Positions 1 through 8,346 of a DNA stretch of 64,000 bases are shown here, in pieces. The notes under the pieces are model-generated. The model saw only the letters and a list, made by a program, of their open reading frames with translations. It did not search any database and was not told where the DNA came from. This DNA comes from an uncultured Oscillibacter sp. Its GTDB lineage: Bacteria > Bacillota > Clostridia > Oscillospirales > Oscillospiraceae. The stretch is taken from positions 115,783-179,782 of the forward strand of contig CAJTZK010000006.1 of assembly GCA_910583785.1 (NCBI GenBank), given 5' to 3'. The first letter of the stretch is position 1, and each line of letters opens with the position of its first letter. The translations under genes and the position numbers were made by a program.

Positions 1-217
1 CGATGACCAGCAGGATGACGAAGACCACGATGAAGACCTTGAACACCGTGGTGTACTGCTGCTTTAAGTAAGCGTTTGCGCCAGCGCGGATATTTGCCGC
101 GATTTTACGCATTTTTTCGCTTCCTTCTGAGTAAGAAAGCACTTTTTTTGCCTGCATTGCGGCAAAAAGTCCGGCGACCAGCGCGCCTAGGAACCCGATC
201 CAAAACAAGTTTTCCAT
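1..217 (-). CDS. hppA: Membrane-bound proton/sodium-translocating pyrophosphatase, N-terminal part (cut by window edge)
   Basis: Only the first 72 codons are present; the gene runs off the left edge. The protein opens with a hydrophobic helix (residues about 4-20), then the conserved stretch MRKIAANIRAGANAYLKQQY typical of the cytosolic loop after the first helix of V-type H+/Na+-PPases, then a second hydrophobic helix (about 60-72). The enzyme couples pyrophosphate hydrolysis to ion pumping across the cytoplasmic membrane. A GGGAGGAG ribosome site lies 7 nt before the ATG. Family assignment rests on the N terminus only, so ion specificity cannot be judged. Confidence 0.85.
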   Translation of the reverse strand, partial: MENLFWIGFLGALVAGLFAAMQAKKVLSYSEGSEKMRKIAANIRAGANAYLKQQYTTVFKVFIVVFVILLVI

Positions 218-264
218 AGATTTTTCTCCTCCCTTTGGTTTGCAGCCCTTGACTGTATGGCCTT

Positions 265-292
265 ATTGTAACATATTTGAACATTTATTCAA
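265..292 (-). promoter_or_regulatory. Promoter of hppA
   Basis: On the minus strand a -35 TTGAAT (287-292) and a -10 TACAAT (265-270) are separated by 16 nt, about 50 nt upstream of the hppA start codon. Confidence 0.6.
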
Positions 293-571
293 TAGATTAA
301 AGCACTTTTTATTACGCAAACGTTGTATTTCTTACAATTAGACAAAATATAGCTTGAAAATATGGGCATATTGCTTTACGATCCGGGAAAATTTTCGTAA
401 ATTTGTCCGTTTGATAGCGCAATTTTGACAGTTTCATCACAATCTATCCCATGCCCCGGAACCCGGATTTCTAGAATTTTACAATTTTACGCAAAATGCA
501 GATTTTTTGCGTGATTTTTTGCGTTTAGCCCCGGGAGGACGCTGCTTCTGCCGCGCACCACTTTGCGAAAA
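293..571. other. AT-rich intergenic stretch, no gene seen
   Basis: Apart from the hppA promoter this stretch is AT-rich and carries no open frame with a ribosome site on either strand. It separates hppA from the terminator of the lipoprotein gene upstream of it. Confidence 0.5.
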
Positions 572-605
572 CGCTCCCCCTGGACCAGGCTGTCCAGGGG
601 GAGCG
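572..605 (-). terminator. Terminator of the IseA-like lipoprotein gene
   Basis: A perfect 14-bp stem (572-585 with 592-605) around a 6-nt loop, followed on the minus strand by TTTTCGC. It sits 18 nt after the stop codon of the lipoprotein gene. Confidence 0.75.
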
Positions 606-623
606 TGCGTTTCCGGATATTAT

Positions 624-1262
624 TTAGGAAACCAGCTGGAATTCCGTGAAGACCCAGCGGTCGTTTACAAAGGCGTAAGGGAAGGACCAGCTCTCCAGGC
701 CCACCACGGTCTCCCGGTCCTCACCCAGCAGGTCCACCGCCACGTTGACGGAGCAGGCGCCTTCCTCCAGGCGTTCCACCTCAATTTGAACCCGCCCCTT
801 CCCGGCGTCCCTCTCCCGGCTGTCCCCAGAGGCGAAAAGGACGCCGTCCACGTCCCGGTATTGGATCCGGGCGCTCCGCCCGTCCAGAAGGCGGTCCGTC
901 AGCTCCTGGGAGAACAGGCCCCGCAGGCAGGCCCGCAGGTCCTCCAGCTCCTCGATGCCCTCTATGTCCACCCGGTAATAGGCCCTGCCGTCTATGGAGG
1001 CGGATTCCCCGGAAAGGGGCAGGGGGGCCAGGTCAAACCAGCCGTAGACCTGCTCGGCCCGCTGGTAGGCAGCCAGAATTTCCGCCTCTGGCAGGGGCCG
1101 GGCGGAAGACTCCACCATGGAAGAGCTCATGTTCTCCGCCTGCGCCTCCGGCGCGGGGGCAGTCCGGACGGCGGGCGCGGAGGGGGCGTCCCTCTCTCCG
1201 GAGGGCGTGGCGCAGCCCGTCAAAAGCAGCGTAAACAGCAGCGCGGTTATCATTTTACGCAT
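624..1262 (-). CDS. Lipoprotein resembling IseA-type DL-endopeptidase inhibitors
   Basis: 212 residues. The N terminus is a lipoprotein signal (hydrophobic stretch then LLLTGCAT, lipidated Cys at 16), so the protein should be anchored outside the cytoplasmic membrane. A Pro/Ala/Glu-rich linker (about 20-55) leads to a globular domain with the pattern of the IseA/YoeB family (YGWFDL..., then DLRACLRGLFSQELTDRLL). In Bacillus, IseA inhibits NlpC/P60-type endopeptidases; the same role is inferred here, and the window does encode an NlpC/P60 enzyme at 45099-46010. Start chosen because GGGGGAGA lies 6 nt upstream. The family match is by pattern only. Confidence 0.6.
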   Translation of the reverse strand: MRKMITALLFTLLLTGCATPSGERDAPSAPAVRTAPAPEAQAENMSSSMVESSARPLPEAEILAAYQRAEQVYGWFDLAPLPLSGESASIDGRAYYRVDIEGIEELEDLRACLRGLFSQELTDRLLDGRSARIQYRDVDGVLFASGDSRERDAGKGRVQIEVERLEEGACSVNVAVDLLGEDRETVVGLESWSFPYAFVNDRWVFTEFQLVS

Positions 1263-1622
1263 GGCCGTCTCCCCCTTTCCCCAGCCTGGCGGTTCCAGCT
1301 CCCAGGGGGCGGAGCCCCTGCCTTCCGGAGCCTGTCTTTAGTTCAAATGTATCATATCCGGACAAAAAACGCCATAAAATTTTTCCATCAATTCCACGAT
1401 TTTTTAAGGAGTTTTTTGACAAGTATCACATCATCTGGCAGGCAATGGAAAAGCCCACCCCATTCTATGGGGCAGGCTTGGTTACCTTCGATTTCTCAAC
1501 GAGGCAATATGGGTCTGCGTCAGCCGCTATCCGGGCGGCAGGTCCAGGTTCATATCGTCAACGGGCAGGGGCCCGGTCCGCAGAAAAAGAAAAATCCACG
1601 CCGACGGCGTGGCTTCCGGTTT
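1263..1622. other. Intergenic region with hairpins, no confident gene
   Basis: This stretch holds the terminator of the mini-gene at 1623-1706 and a second imperfect hairpin (about 1450-1481; arms AAGCC and GGCTT around CCCC/GGGG) that could terminate minus-strand transcription. A TATGAT box near 1350-1355 on the minus strand might be the -10 of the lipoprotein gene, but no good -35 accompanies it. An 8-codon minus-strand frame at about 1530-1553 is too short to call. Confidence 0.4.
1596..1612 (-). terminator. Intrinsic terminator of the 27-codon gene
   Basis: Stem CCACGCC / GGCGTGG (1596-1602 with 1606-1612) followed on the minus strand by ATTTTTCTTTTTC. The T-rich tract is only on the minus-strand side, so it terminates transcription coming from the small gene at 1623-1706. 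Confidence 0.7.
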
Positions 1623-1706
1623 TCAGCGATCGCTGTGAGTCCAAGGCTCATCCAGAAAGATCATGTCGTCCAAATCGTCAGGCAGTATTTGCGCAAAGAT
1701 TCTCAT
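1623..1706 (-). CDS. Acidic 27-residue peptide gene
   Basis: A short minus-strand frame, ATG at 1704-1706 and TGA at 1623-1625, with a GAGAGGAG ribosome site spaced 9 nt from the ATG and a proper intrinsic terminator 10 nt after the stop. The product starts MRIFAQILPDDLDDMIFLDE and ends in HSDR: acidic, Asp-rich, without a membrane segment or secretion signal. No family is recognised. The ribosome site plus private terminator make a real transcription/translation unit more likely than chance; function unknown. It could be a regulatory or signalling peptide, or the translated part of a small RNA. Confidence 0.45.
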   Translation of the reverse strand: MRIFAQILPDDLDDMIFLDEPWTHSDR

Positions 1707-1908
1707 GTCTCTAATCTCCTCTCTTGAAATTTCTGTTAAAAAGCATACCACATCTGTTAACATAATGCAAGAGGAATTTTCTGTATTTCATAATTTTTTT
1801 ATATTTCGCTCCGACAGCTTTCGTCATCCCGCCCTAAGGTCGTCCTTTCAGCGGCGGGGCGCACGAAGTTTTCTGTATCCCCAGGGCGTTCTTTGTGTAT
1901 TTTTCCTC

Positions 1909-1938
1909 TCGCCAGGGAAATACTCCCTGTGCTATACT
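1909..1938 (+). promoter_or_regulatory. Probable promoter of the membrane phosphoesterase
   Basis: -10 TATACT (1933-1938) with a weak -35 TCGCCA (1909-1914) at 18 nt, 49 nt before the start codon at 1987. Confidence 0.5.
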
Positions 1939-1986
1939 GCTTTTATTATATTTATGCGGTTTCCGTTTTCCAGTGTGGAGGTGTCT

Positions 1987-2853
1987 ATGGGGAGGCGTTC
2001 CAAGCGGTCCCGCCGCCGGGGGCGGGGGGGACTGCTCCTGCTGGCCCTGGCAGTTTTGGCGGGGCTCTATGTCCATTGGGGCAATACGGCCCTGCAAACC
2101 ACCTTTTTCCGCGCTTACTTCGGGAACCTGCCCGATGGCTTCGACGGCTGCCGCCTGGTGGTACTGGGGGACCTGCACTCCACTTACTTCGGGGAAAAAA
2201 ACGAAACGCTCCTGGAGGCCGTCCGGGCCCAGGAGCCCGAGTACATTTTTCTCGTGGGGGACCTGGTGGACGCCTTCCGGGAGGTCCCCGGGGGCTACGT
2301 CCAGGAGACGGCGGCGGGCCTGGCAGACATTGCCCCCACGTACTACGTCACCGGGAACCACGAGTGGGCCGTGGGAGACGTCCCGGAATTGAAAAAAAAC
2401 CTGGAGTCCCAGGGCGTGACGGTGCTGTCCAACCAATTCGTCACCTTGGAGCAGAAGAAAAGCCATTTGGTCCTGGCGGGCATCGACGACCCCAACGGCT
2501 ACGCGGACCAAAAATCCCCGGAGGACCTGGCGGCCGAGCTCCAGGCCGCCTCTGCCTATGGGGACCCCTTCTGGATCCTCCTGGCCCACCGGAACGACCA
2601 CTTCCCCGGCCAGTACAGCCGTCTCGGGGCGGACCTGGTCATCTCGGGCCACGGCCACGGCGGGGTCATCCGCCTGCCCTTCACGGACGGCCTGGTGTCC
2701 ACGGACCGGACCTTCTTCCCCTCCTACACGGCGGGGCTGTACCGGGAAAATGGCTCCCTGCTGTTCGTCACCCGGGGCTTGGGAAACACGGGGCCCAGCT
2801 TCCGGCTGTTCAACCGTCCCGAGGTGGCGGTGGTCACTCTCCAGCGGGGGTGA
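1987..2853 (+). CDS. Membrane-anchored metallophosphoesterase (YkuE/YaeI type)
   Basis: 288 residues. A very basic N terminus (RRSKRSRRRGR) precedes one hydrophobic anchor (about 16-32), so the catalytic domain should lie outside the membrane. The calcineurin-like metal motifs occur in order: GDLHS, GDLVD, GNHE and GHGHGG near the C terminus. Relatives act on lipid A precursors or other phosphodiesters; the substrate here is unknown. Start ATG 1987 is chosen because GGAGG precedes it and the next residues form the basic/hydrophobic anchor; a longer in-frame extension upstream has no ribosome site. Confidence 0.85.
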   Translation: MGRRSKRSRRRGRGGLLLLALAVLAGLYVHWGNTALQTTFFRAYFGNLPDGFDGCRLVVLGDLHSTYFGEKNETLLEAVRAQEPEYIFLVGDLVDAFREVPGGYVQETAAGLADIAPTYYVTGNHEWAVGDVPELKKNLESQGVTVLSNQFVTLEQKKSHLVLAGIDDPNGYADQKSPEDLAAELQAASAYGDPFWILLAHRNDHFPGQYSRLGADLVISGHGHGGVIRLPFTDGLVSTDRTFFPSYTAGLYRENGSLLFVTRGLGNTGPSFRLFNRPEVAVVTLQRG

Positions 2854-3057
2854 AGGCCTCTTCCCGCAGGGCGCCGGATATCTATGTGCCCATGCGGAGG
2901 CCGTAATAAAAAGAATACAACCCCCGGATCACCACCGGGTCCCCCGGAGGGAGTCCAGCCAGTCCTTTTGGCCGGGGATGATGACTTGCCGGAAGAGAGG
3001 CCCCGGCAATTTAGGGGATGCCAGACATGACGGCCAGTTCCTTTTACACACAATTAG

Positions 3058-3086
3058 AGGTGTTCCGATGATATCACACCTTTTTT
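3058..3086 (+). promoter_or_regulatory. Inverted repeat before the XRE gene (operator or terminator)
   Basis: AGGTGT (3058-3063) and ACACCT (3076-3081) form an inverted repeat around TCCGATGATATC, followed by a run of six T. It could be a weak terminator of upstream transcription or the autoregulatory operator of the XRE regulator starting 26 nt downstream. Confidence 0.4.
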
Positions 3087-3106
3087 AGTATGCCAAGGGA
3101 GGAAGT

Positions 3107-3325
3107 ATGGATTTCACGGAAAAAATTCGCATGCTCAGGAAAGAGCGGGCCATGTCCCAGCCCTCCGTTGCATCAGAAATGGGGCTTTCCATGCGTGGAT
3201 ACCAAAATATTGAACTGGGCACAGAACCCCGATACAGCTCCCTTCTGCGCATCGCTGAATTTTATGACGTCTCCGTGGACTGGCTGATGGGCCGGACCGA
3301 GAACCGCTATGCCCACCGGGGATAA
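3107..3325 (+). CDS. Small XRE-family DNA-binding regulator
   Basis: 72 residues, essentially one Cro/cI helix-turn-helix domain: KIRMLRKERAMSQPSVASEM then GLSMRGYQNIELG and LLRIAEFYDVSVDWLMGRTE, which is the usual XRE layout including the DWLMG end. Ribosome site GGGAGGAAG just before ATG 3107. It stands alone between the phosphoesterase and mnmG; its target is not evident, but the inverted repeat 26 nt upstream suggests autoregulation. Confidence 0.85.
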   Translation: MDFTEKIRMLRKERAMSQPSVASEMGLSMRGYQNIELGTEPRYSSLLRIAEFYDVSVDWLMGRTENRYAHRG

Positions 3326-3558
3326 GTTCTGCCGGAGGAGCGCGCACCCAGCCTGCCCCCTTTTGCAAAAGAGGGGCGCGGCGGAGCCGTGTCGGGGGAT
3401 TTTCCCTGCGCGGACCGCCGGGCCAAAGGTCCTGACTGAAGATTTTCCTAACACCACCAGCGGCAGCGGAAAGGGAAGCCAATTCATTCCATAACCTCCC
3501 CCGCCCGCAAGGGCGCATACCATCCCTCCAAAAGGGGGGCCATTTACAGGAGCCGCCT

Positions 3559-5424
3559 ATGCAAGAATTTCCCGCCGGAACCTTCGACACCGCCGTCATC
3601 GGCGCTGGCCATGCCGGGATCGAGGCCGCTTTGGCCTCCGCCCGCCTGGGGCTGGAAACCATCGTTTTCACCATCAATTTAGACGCCGTAGGCAACATGC
3701 CCTGCAATCCCGCCATCGGCGGCACGGGAAAGGGCCACCTGGTCCGGGAGCTGGACGCCCTGGGGGGCGAAATGGCAAGGGCCGCCGACGAGTGCTGCAT
3801 CCAGTACCGCCTGTTGAACAAGGGCAAGGGCCCCGCCGTCTGGTCCCTCCGGGCCCAGGCGGACCGCCGGAAGTACCAGGGCCGCATGAAACACGCCCTG
3901 GAACGGCAGGAGCATCTCACCGTCCGGCAGGGGGAGGTGGTGGAGGTCCGCACGGAAAACGGCGCGGTCTCCGCCGTCGTCCTGGCCACCGGAGCGGTGT
4001 TCTCCGTCCGGGCCGTCATCCTGGCCACGGGGACTTATCTCACGGGGCGGACCATTGTGGGCGAGTGGGTGGAGGACTCCGGGCCCGACGGGATGCACGC
4101 CTCCGCAAGGCTGGCGGAGTCCCTGCGGAAGCTGGGCCTTCCCCTCCGCCGCTTCAAAACTGGAACGCCCCCCCGGGTACACGCGGCGACGGTGGACTTT
4201 GACGAGATGGAGGTCCAGCCCGGCGACGCGCTGCCCGTTCCCTTCTCCTACGCCACGAAAGAAGTCCCGGAAAACCGGGCGGTGTGCTGGCTCACCTGGA
4301 CCACGGAGGATACAAAGCGCATCATCCTGGAAAACCTGGACCGGGCTCCCATGTACTCCGGCCTCATCGAGGGCGTGGGCCCCCGGTACTGCCCCTCTTT
4401 TGAGACGAAAATCGTCCGCTTCCCGGACAAGCTCCGGCACCAGCTCTTTGTGGAGCCCATGGGCCTGGACACCGGGGAGCTCTATATCCAGGGCTTCTCC
4501 TCCTCCATGCCAGAGGACGTGCAGATTCAAATGCTCCACAGCGTCCCGGGCCTCCGCCGGGCTGTCATGACCCGGCCCGCTTACGCCATCGAATACGACT
4601 GCATCGACCCCCTGGCCCTGTCCCCCACCCTGGAGTCCAAGACCGTCCCCGGCCTTTATGGCGCGGGGCAGTTCAACGGCTCCTCCGGCTACGAGGAGGC
4701 GGCGGTCCAGGGCTTTATGGCCGGGGTCAACGCCGCCCGGAAGCTCCGGGGGCAGGGCCCCTTTGTCCTCTCCCGGGCGGAGAGCTACATCGGCACCCTG
4801 ATTGACGACCTGGTGACCAAGGGCACGGAGGAACCCTACCGGATCATGACCTCCCGGAGCGAGTACCGCCTCTTGCTCCGGCAGGACAACGCGGACCTGC
4901 GCCTGACAAAGCGGGGCTATGAAACCGGGCTGGTCCCGGAGGAGCGCCTCCGGGCCGTGGAGGAAAAATACGCCGCCGTGGACCGGGAGATCAAGCGCCT
5001 GCGCCGCACCGGGGCCTCCCCTTCGCCGGAGCTGGCGGCCTTCCTGGCCTCCAAGGACACGGCGGACGCCCCGGGGGGCTGTCCCCTGGACGCCCTGCTG
5101 CGGCGCCCCCGGGTGCACTATGACGAGCTGGCCCCCTTCGACCCGGGGAGGCCGGACCTGCCCCCGGACGTGGCGGAACAGGTGGAAATCTCCGTGAAAT
5201 ACGAGGGCTATATCCGCCGCCAGGAGAAACAGGTGGAGAATTTCCAGAAGATGGCCTCCCATGCCCTGCCCGCCGGATTGGACTACCACAGGATCCAAGG
5301 CCTCCGGCTGGAGGCCCGGGAGAAGCTGGCGGCGGTGCGGCCCCTGGACTTAGGACAGGCGTCCCGCATCTCCGGCGTGTCCCCGGCGGATATCGCCGCC
5401 CTGATGATTTATCTGGAAAAATAG
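3559..5424 (+). CDS. mnmG: tRNA uridine-5-carboxymethylaminomethyl(34) synthesis enzyme MnmG (GidA)
   Basis: 621 residues, the normal length for the family. The N-terminal FAD-binding motif GAGHAGIE (about 16-23), the signature GGTGKGHLVRELDALGG, YIQGFSSSMPEDVQIQM and the C-terminal ISGVSPADIAAL all match MnmG. With MnmE it installs the cmnm5U34 modification on tRNAs reading split codon boxes, in the cytoplasm, using FAD, folate and glycine. Its usual partners mnmE and rsmG are not adjacent. Start ATG 3559 follows AGGAG by 7 nt. Confidence 0.97.
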   Translation: MQEFPAGTFDTAVIGAGHAGIEAALASARLGLETIVFTINLDAVGNMPCNPAIGGTGKGHLVRELDALGGEMARAADECCIQYRLLNKGKGPAVWSLRAQADRRKYQGRMKHALERQEHLTVRQGEVVEVRTENGAVSAVVLATGAVFSVRAVILATGTYLTGRTIVGEWVEDSGPDGMHASARLAESLRKLGLPLRRFKTGTPPRVHAATVDFDEMEVQPGDALPVPFSYATKEVPENRAVCWLTWTTEDTKRIILENLDRAPMYSGLIEGVGPRYCPSFETKIVRFPDKLRHQLFVEPMGLDTGELYIQGFSSSMPEDVQIQMLHSVPGLRRAVMTRPAYAIEYDCIDPLALSPTLESKTVPGLYGAGQFNGSSGYEEAAVQGFMAGVNAARKLRGQGPFVLSRAESYIGTLIDDLVTKGTEEPYRIMTSRSEYRLLLRQDNADLRLTKRGYETGLVPEERLRAVEEKYAAVDREIKRLRRTGASPSPELAAFLASKDTADAPGGCPLDALLRRPRVHYDELAPFDPGRPDLPPDVAEQVEISVKYEGYIRRQEKQVENFQKMASHALPAGLDYHRIQGLRLEAREKLAAVRPLDLGQASRISGVSPADIAALMIYLEK

Positions 5425-5483
5425 AAGCCGCTGTTTTCAAAGCGCAAGAACCGTCAATACTGATAGGAAAGGAAGCGATTCCC

Positions 5484-6149
5484 ATGCTGATCGACATGAC
5501 CCACACCATCACTCCGGAGATTCCCGTCTATCCCGGCACCCCGGCACCCAGCCTCTCCCCCGCCTGCACCTTTACCCGGGACGGCTTCCGGGAGACTCTG
5601 CTGTCCTTCTCCTCCCACACGGGCACGCATATGGATGCCCCCGCCCACCTCTTCCAGGACGGGCGGACCCTGGACCAGATGCCCATGTCCCAGTTCTCCG
5701 GACGGGCCACGGTGCTGGACGTGTCCCAGGAGGGCCCCGTCATCACGGAGGAGTTCCTCCGCTCCCACTACGACGCCATCCACAGCGCCGACTACATCCT
5801 ATTTTACACTGGCTGGGAGGACCGCTGGGGCACGGAGGGCTTCTTGGAGGACGCCTTCCCCGTCCCCAACGAGGAGGCGGCCAGGTACCTGGTCTCCCGC
5901 GGGCTCAAGGGCGTGGGCACCGACGCCATCAGCATCGACCGGATGTCGGACAGCCGCCTGCCCATCCATCACATTCTTTTGAAGGACAGCATCCTGAGCC
6001 TGGAGAACCTGTGCCTGAAGAAGGTCCGGGGGCGGAAGGACTTCCTGTTCTTTGCCCTGCCCATGAAATTCCAGGATACCGACGGTGCTCCCATCCGCGC
6101 CTTTGCGGAGCTGCGGGAAGCCTTTGAAGGAGAGAGGAGAAGACGGTGA
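5484..6149 (+). CDS. Cyclase-family metal-dependent hydrolase (kynurenine formamidase-like)
   Basis: 221 residues. The metal-binding signature HTGTHMDAPAH (residues 45-55) is diagnostic of the putative cyclase / KynB superfamily; a D(T)HTI start and a late GTDAISID segment also fit. Members hydrolyse amides or cyclic compounds with Mn/Zn; without tryptophan-degradation genes nearby, kynurenine formamidase is only one option. The stop codon overlaps the GTG start of murT (GTGA), so the two are translationally coupled and probably co-regulated. Confidence 0.85.
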   Translation: MLIDMTHTITPEIPVYPGTPAPSLSPACTFTRDGFRETLLSFSSHTGTHMDAPAHLFQDGRTLDQMPMSQFSGRATVLDVSQEGPVITEEFLRSHYDAIHSADYILFYTGWEDRWGTEGFLEDAFPVPNEEAARYLVSRGLKGVGTDAISIDRMSDSRLPIHHILLKDSILSLENLCLKKVRGRKDFLFFALPMKFQDTDGAPIRAFAELREAFEGERRRR

Positions 6150-7468
6150 GAACATTTCTGGCCATCGCGGTCTGCAAGCTGGGGCGCTTTGTGGGGAAGC
6201 TCATTGGCAAGGGCAGCTCCATGCCCGGGAAGTTTGCCCTGAAAATCTGCCCGGACGTCCTCCGCCGGGTGGCCCTGCCGGAGCATATCATCGCCGTCAC
6301 CGGCTCCAACGGGAAGACCTCCACCGTGGAGATGATCGCCGCCATTCTCCGGGCGGACGGGAAAACCGTGGTCTACAACGAGGAGGGCTCCAACCAGATT
6401 GAGGGCGTCGCCACCCTGGTGCTGGCCCACGCCACCCTGGGGGGGAAGGTAAAGGCGGACGTGCTCCTCATCGAGTCCGACGAGCGTTACGCCGCCCGCA
6501 CCTTCCAGTTTTTCCACCCCACGGAGTTTGTGATCACCAACCTCTACCGGGACCAGCTCACCCGGAACGGGCACCCGGAGTGGGTCTATGACTCCATTCT
6601 CCCCGCCCTCCACCCTGGGACGGAGCTGATTCTGAACGCCGACGACCCCCTGTCCTCCTGCTTTGCCCGGGGGCGGGAGAGGGTCAAGTGGTTCGGCCTG
6701 GACCCGTGCTCCGTCTCTACAGACGCGCCCACGGGGGCCTATCACGACGGGGCCTATTGCCCGGTGTGCCATGCCCCCATGGAGTATGACTACGTGCACT
6801 ACAACCACATCGGGGCCTACCGCTGCACGAAGTGCGGCCACAAAAAGCCCGCCACGGACTACACCGTCACAGCGGTGGACCTGGAAAACTCCCAGGTGAC
6901 GCTGGACGGCGGGGTGTCTATCGTCCTGGCCTTCCGCAGCATTTACAACATCTACAACATCCTGGCGGCCTACGCCGCCTGCCGGGAGTGCGGCGTCTCC
7001 GGCGGAACCGCCGCCGCCGTCCTCAGCAGCTACCTGCTGAAAAACGGCCGGATGCAGACCTTCCGCCTGGGGGCCCGCCACGGCACCCTGCTGACCAGCA
7101 AGCACGAGAACTCCATTGCCTACGACACAAACCTCCGCTACATCGCCGCCTCGGAAAGGGACTGCACGGTGCTGGTCATCGTGGATGCGGTGAGCCGGAA
7201 GTATTTCACCAGCGAAACCAGCTGGCTGTGGGACATCGACTTCGGCCAGCTGAACGCCCCCCACGTAAAGCGGGTGGTGCTGGCGGGGCAGTACTGCAAT
7301 GACCTGGCGGAGCGGTTTTCCTACACAGACGTGGAAAACTGGTCCGTGGAACCCGACATTGCCGCAGCGGCGGCGGAACTGAAGAGCAGCGGGAACGAAG
7401 AGCTCTTCGTGGTGACCTGCTTCTCCGACCGGGACAAGATTCTCAGTCGCGTGGAAAAGGAGGCGTAA
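6146..7468 (+). CDS. murT: MurT-like Mur ligase subunit (lipid II amidation complex), divergent active region
   Basis: 440 residues, GTG start overlapping the preceding stop. The Mur-ligase ATP-binding loop VTGSNGKTST is at 51-60, the four-Cys zinc ribbon typical of MurT at C205/C208/C227/C230, and the C-terminal domain carries SWLWDIDF (359-366). With GatD, MurT amidates the D-Glu of lipid II to D-iGln. Two regions differ from what I know of canonical MurT: the K-N-P-x-G type motif reads SKHENS (318-323), and the N-D-x-x-A-D-G-x-D segment before the SW motif reads VDAVSRKYFTSE, with Glu357 where an Asp (Asp349 in S. aureus) completes GatD's catalytic triad. See the GatD entry. Confidence 0.85.
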   Translation: MRTFLAIAVCKLGRFVGKLIGKGSSMPGKFALKICPDVLRRVALPEHIIAVTGSNGKTSTVEMIAAILRADGKTVVYNEEGSNQIEGVATLVLAHATLGGKVKADVLLIESDERYAARTFQFFHPTEFVITNLYRDQLTRNGHPEWVYDSILPALHPGTELILNADDPLSSCFARGRERVKWFGLDPCSVSTDAPTGAYHDGAYCPVCHAPMEYDYVHYNHIGAYRCTKCGHKKPATDYTVTAVDLENSQVTLDGGVSIVLAFRSIYNIYNILAAYAACRECGVSGGTAAAVLSSYLLKNGRMQTFRLGARHGTLLTSKHENSIAYDTNLRYIAASERDCTVLVIVDAVSRKYFTSETSWLWDIDFGQLNAPHVKRVVLAGQYCNDLAERFSYTDVENWSVEPDIAAAAAELKSSGNEELFVVTCFSDRDKILSRVEKEA

Positions 7469-7471
7469 GGC

Positions 7472-8200
7472 ATGGACGTGCGGATCATCCACTTTTACCC
7501 GGACCTGATGAGCCTCTATGGAAGCCGGGCCAACGTGCTGGCCCTGCGGCGCTATCTGGAGCATCTGGACTGCGGCGTCACTGTGGAGGCCGTCCTCCCC
7601 GGCGGCGGGACGGATATCTCCCGGGGGGACTTCTTCTATATGGGCGCGGGCACGGAGCGGGGCGCCCGGGCGGCCATGGCGGACTTCGCCCGCTATGGGG
7701 AGGCCCTGAAGGCCGCCGCCCAGGACAATGCGGCCATGCTCTTCGCCGGGACGGCCATGGACCTCCTGGGCAAGTCCGTCAAGGAGGCGGACGGCAGTTC
7801 CTATGAGGGCCTGGGGCTGGCCTCCTTTACCACGGAGCACGGCAAAAAGCGCATCGTCGGGGACGTCTACGGCCACACGGACCTCTACCCCGAGGCGGTG
7901 GTGGGCTTCATAAACAAGTGCGGCCTGGTCTCCGGCGTGGAGACGCCGCTCCTAACCGGGCTGGACCTGGGGTTTGGCAACGAGAAGGAGCGGGGGCCCG
8001 AGGGCTTCCGCTGGAAGAACGTCCTGGCCTCCCAGCTGACGGGGCCCCTGCTGGTGAAGAATCCCAAGCTGCTGGAAACCGTGGCCGCCGCCATCTATGC
8101 CCGCCGGGGCAAGCCCCTGCCCGTGGACCGCCCCGTGGACCGCTGGGCGGAGAAGGCCTATGCCCTGACGGAGGAACAGCTCCGGGCCAGGGCGCAATAA
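7472..8200 (+). CDS. gatD: GatD-like class I glutamine amidotransferase subunit lacking catalytic Cys and His
   Basis: 242 residues, start 3 nt after the murT stop. The fold is GatD: RIIHFYPDLMSLYGSRANV at the start, GLGFGNEKERGPEGFRWKN-like order and TGPLLVKNP near the end. The nucleophile elbow that should read (V/I)CGG(Y/F)Q reads LFAGTAMDLLG, with Ala92 at the Cys position (codon GCC), and the L-H-G-P-L-L motif carrying the catalytic His reads LTGPLLVKNP with Thr190. Both glutaminase residues are therefore missing, at nearly the same numbers as S. aureus Cys94 and His189. The MurT partner is also altered. Either free ammonia is used, or the pair has another role. Confidence 0.85.
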   Translation: MDVRIIHFYPDLMSLYGSRANVLALRRYLEHLDCGVTVEAVLPGGGTDISRGDFFYMGAGTERGARAAMADFARYGEALKAAAQDNAAMLFAGTAMDLLGKSVKEADGSSYEGLGLASFTTEHGKKRIVGDVYGHTDLYPEAVVGFINKCGLVSGVETPLLTGLDLGFGNEKERGPEGFRWKNVLASQLTGPLLVKNPKLLETVAAAIYARRGKPLPVDRPVDRWAEKAYALTEEQLRARAQ

Positions 8201-8204
8201 TTTG

Positions 8205-8240
8205 CAGGGAGCCGGGTTTGTCCCCGGCTCCCTGTTCCGT
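8205..8240 (+). terminator. Terminator after gatD
   Basis: 12-bp stem CAGGGAGCCGGG / CCCGGCTCCCTG (8205-8216 with 8223-8234), then TTCCGTTT. Ends the cyclase-murT-gatD transcript. Confidence 0.8.
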
Positions 8241-8346
8241 TTCCAGCCCCTCCCTCCTCCGCCAGATTTTGAGGGTTGCCCCGGGCCCTCCTTTCCGGTA
8301 TCCTTGACTGTGAACTCCACACAAGAAAGGAAACGTAAGGAAACCT

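Noticed and set aside
1530..1553. An 8-codon minus-strand frame downstream of the 27-codon gene
   Set aside because: Too short, no ribosome site, and it lies past a terminator.
3679..5298. A 539-codon open frame antisense to mnmG, and similar long frames opposite dnaB, ftsH, gdpP, nnr and pheT
   Set aside because: They mirror GC-rich codons of certain genes, are Gly/Pro/His/Arg-rich, lack ribosome sites and match no family.
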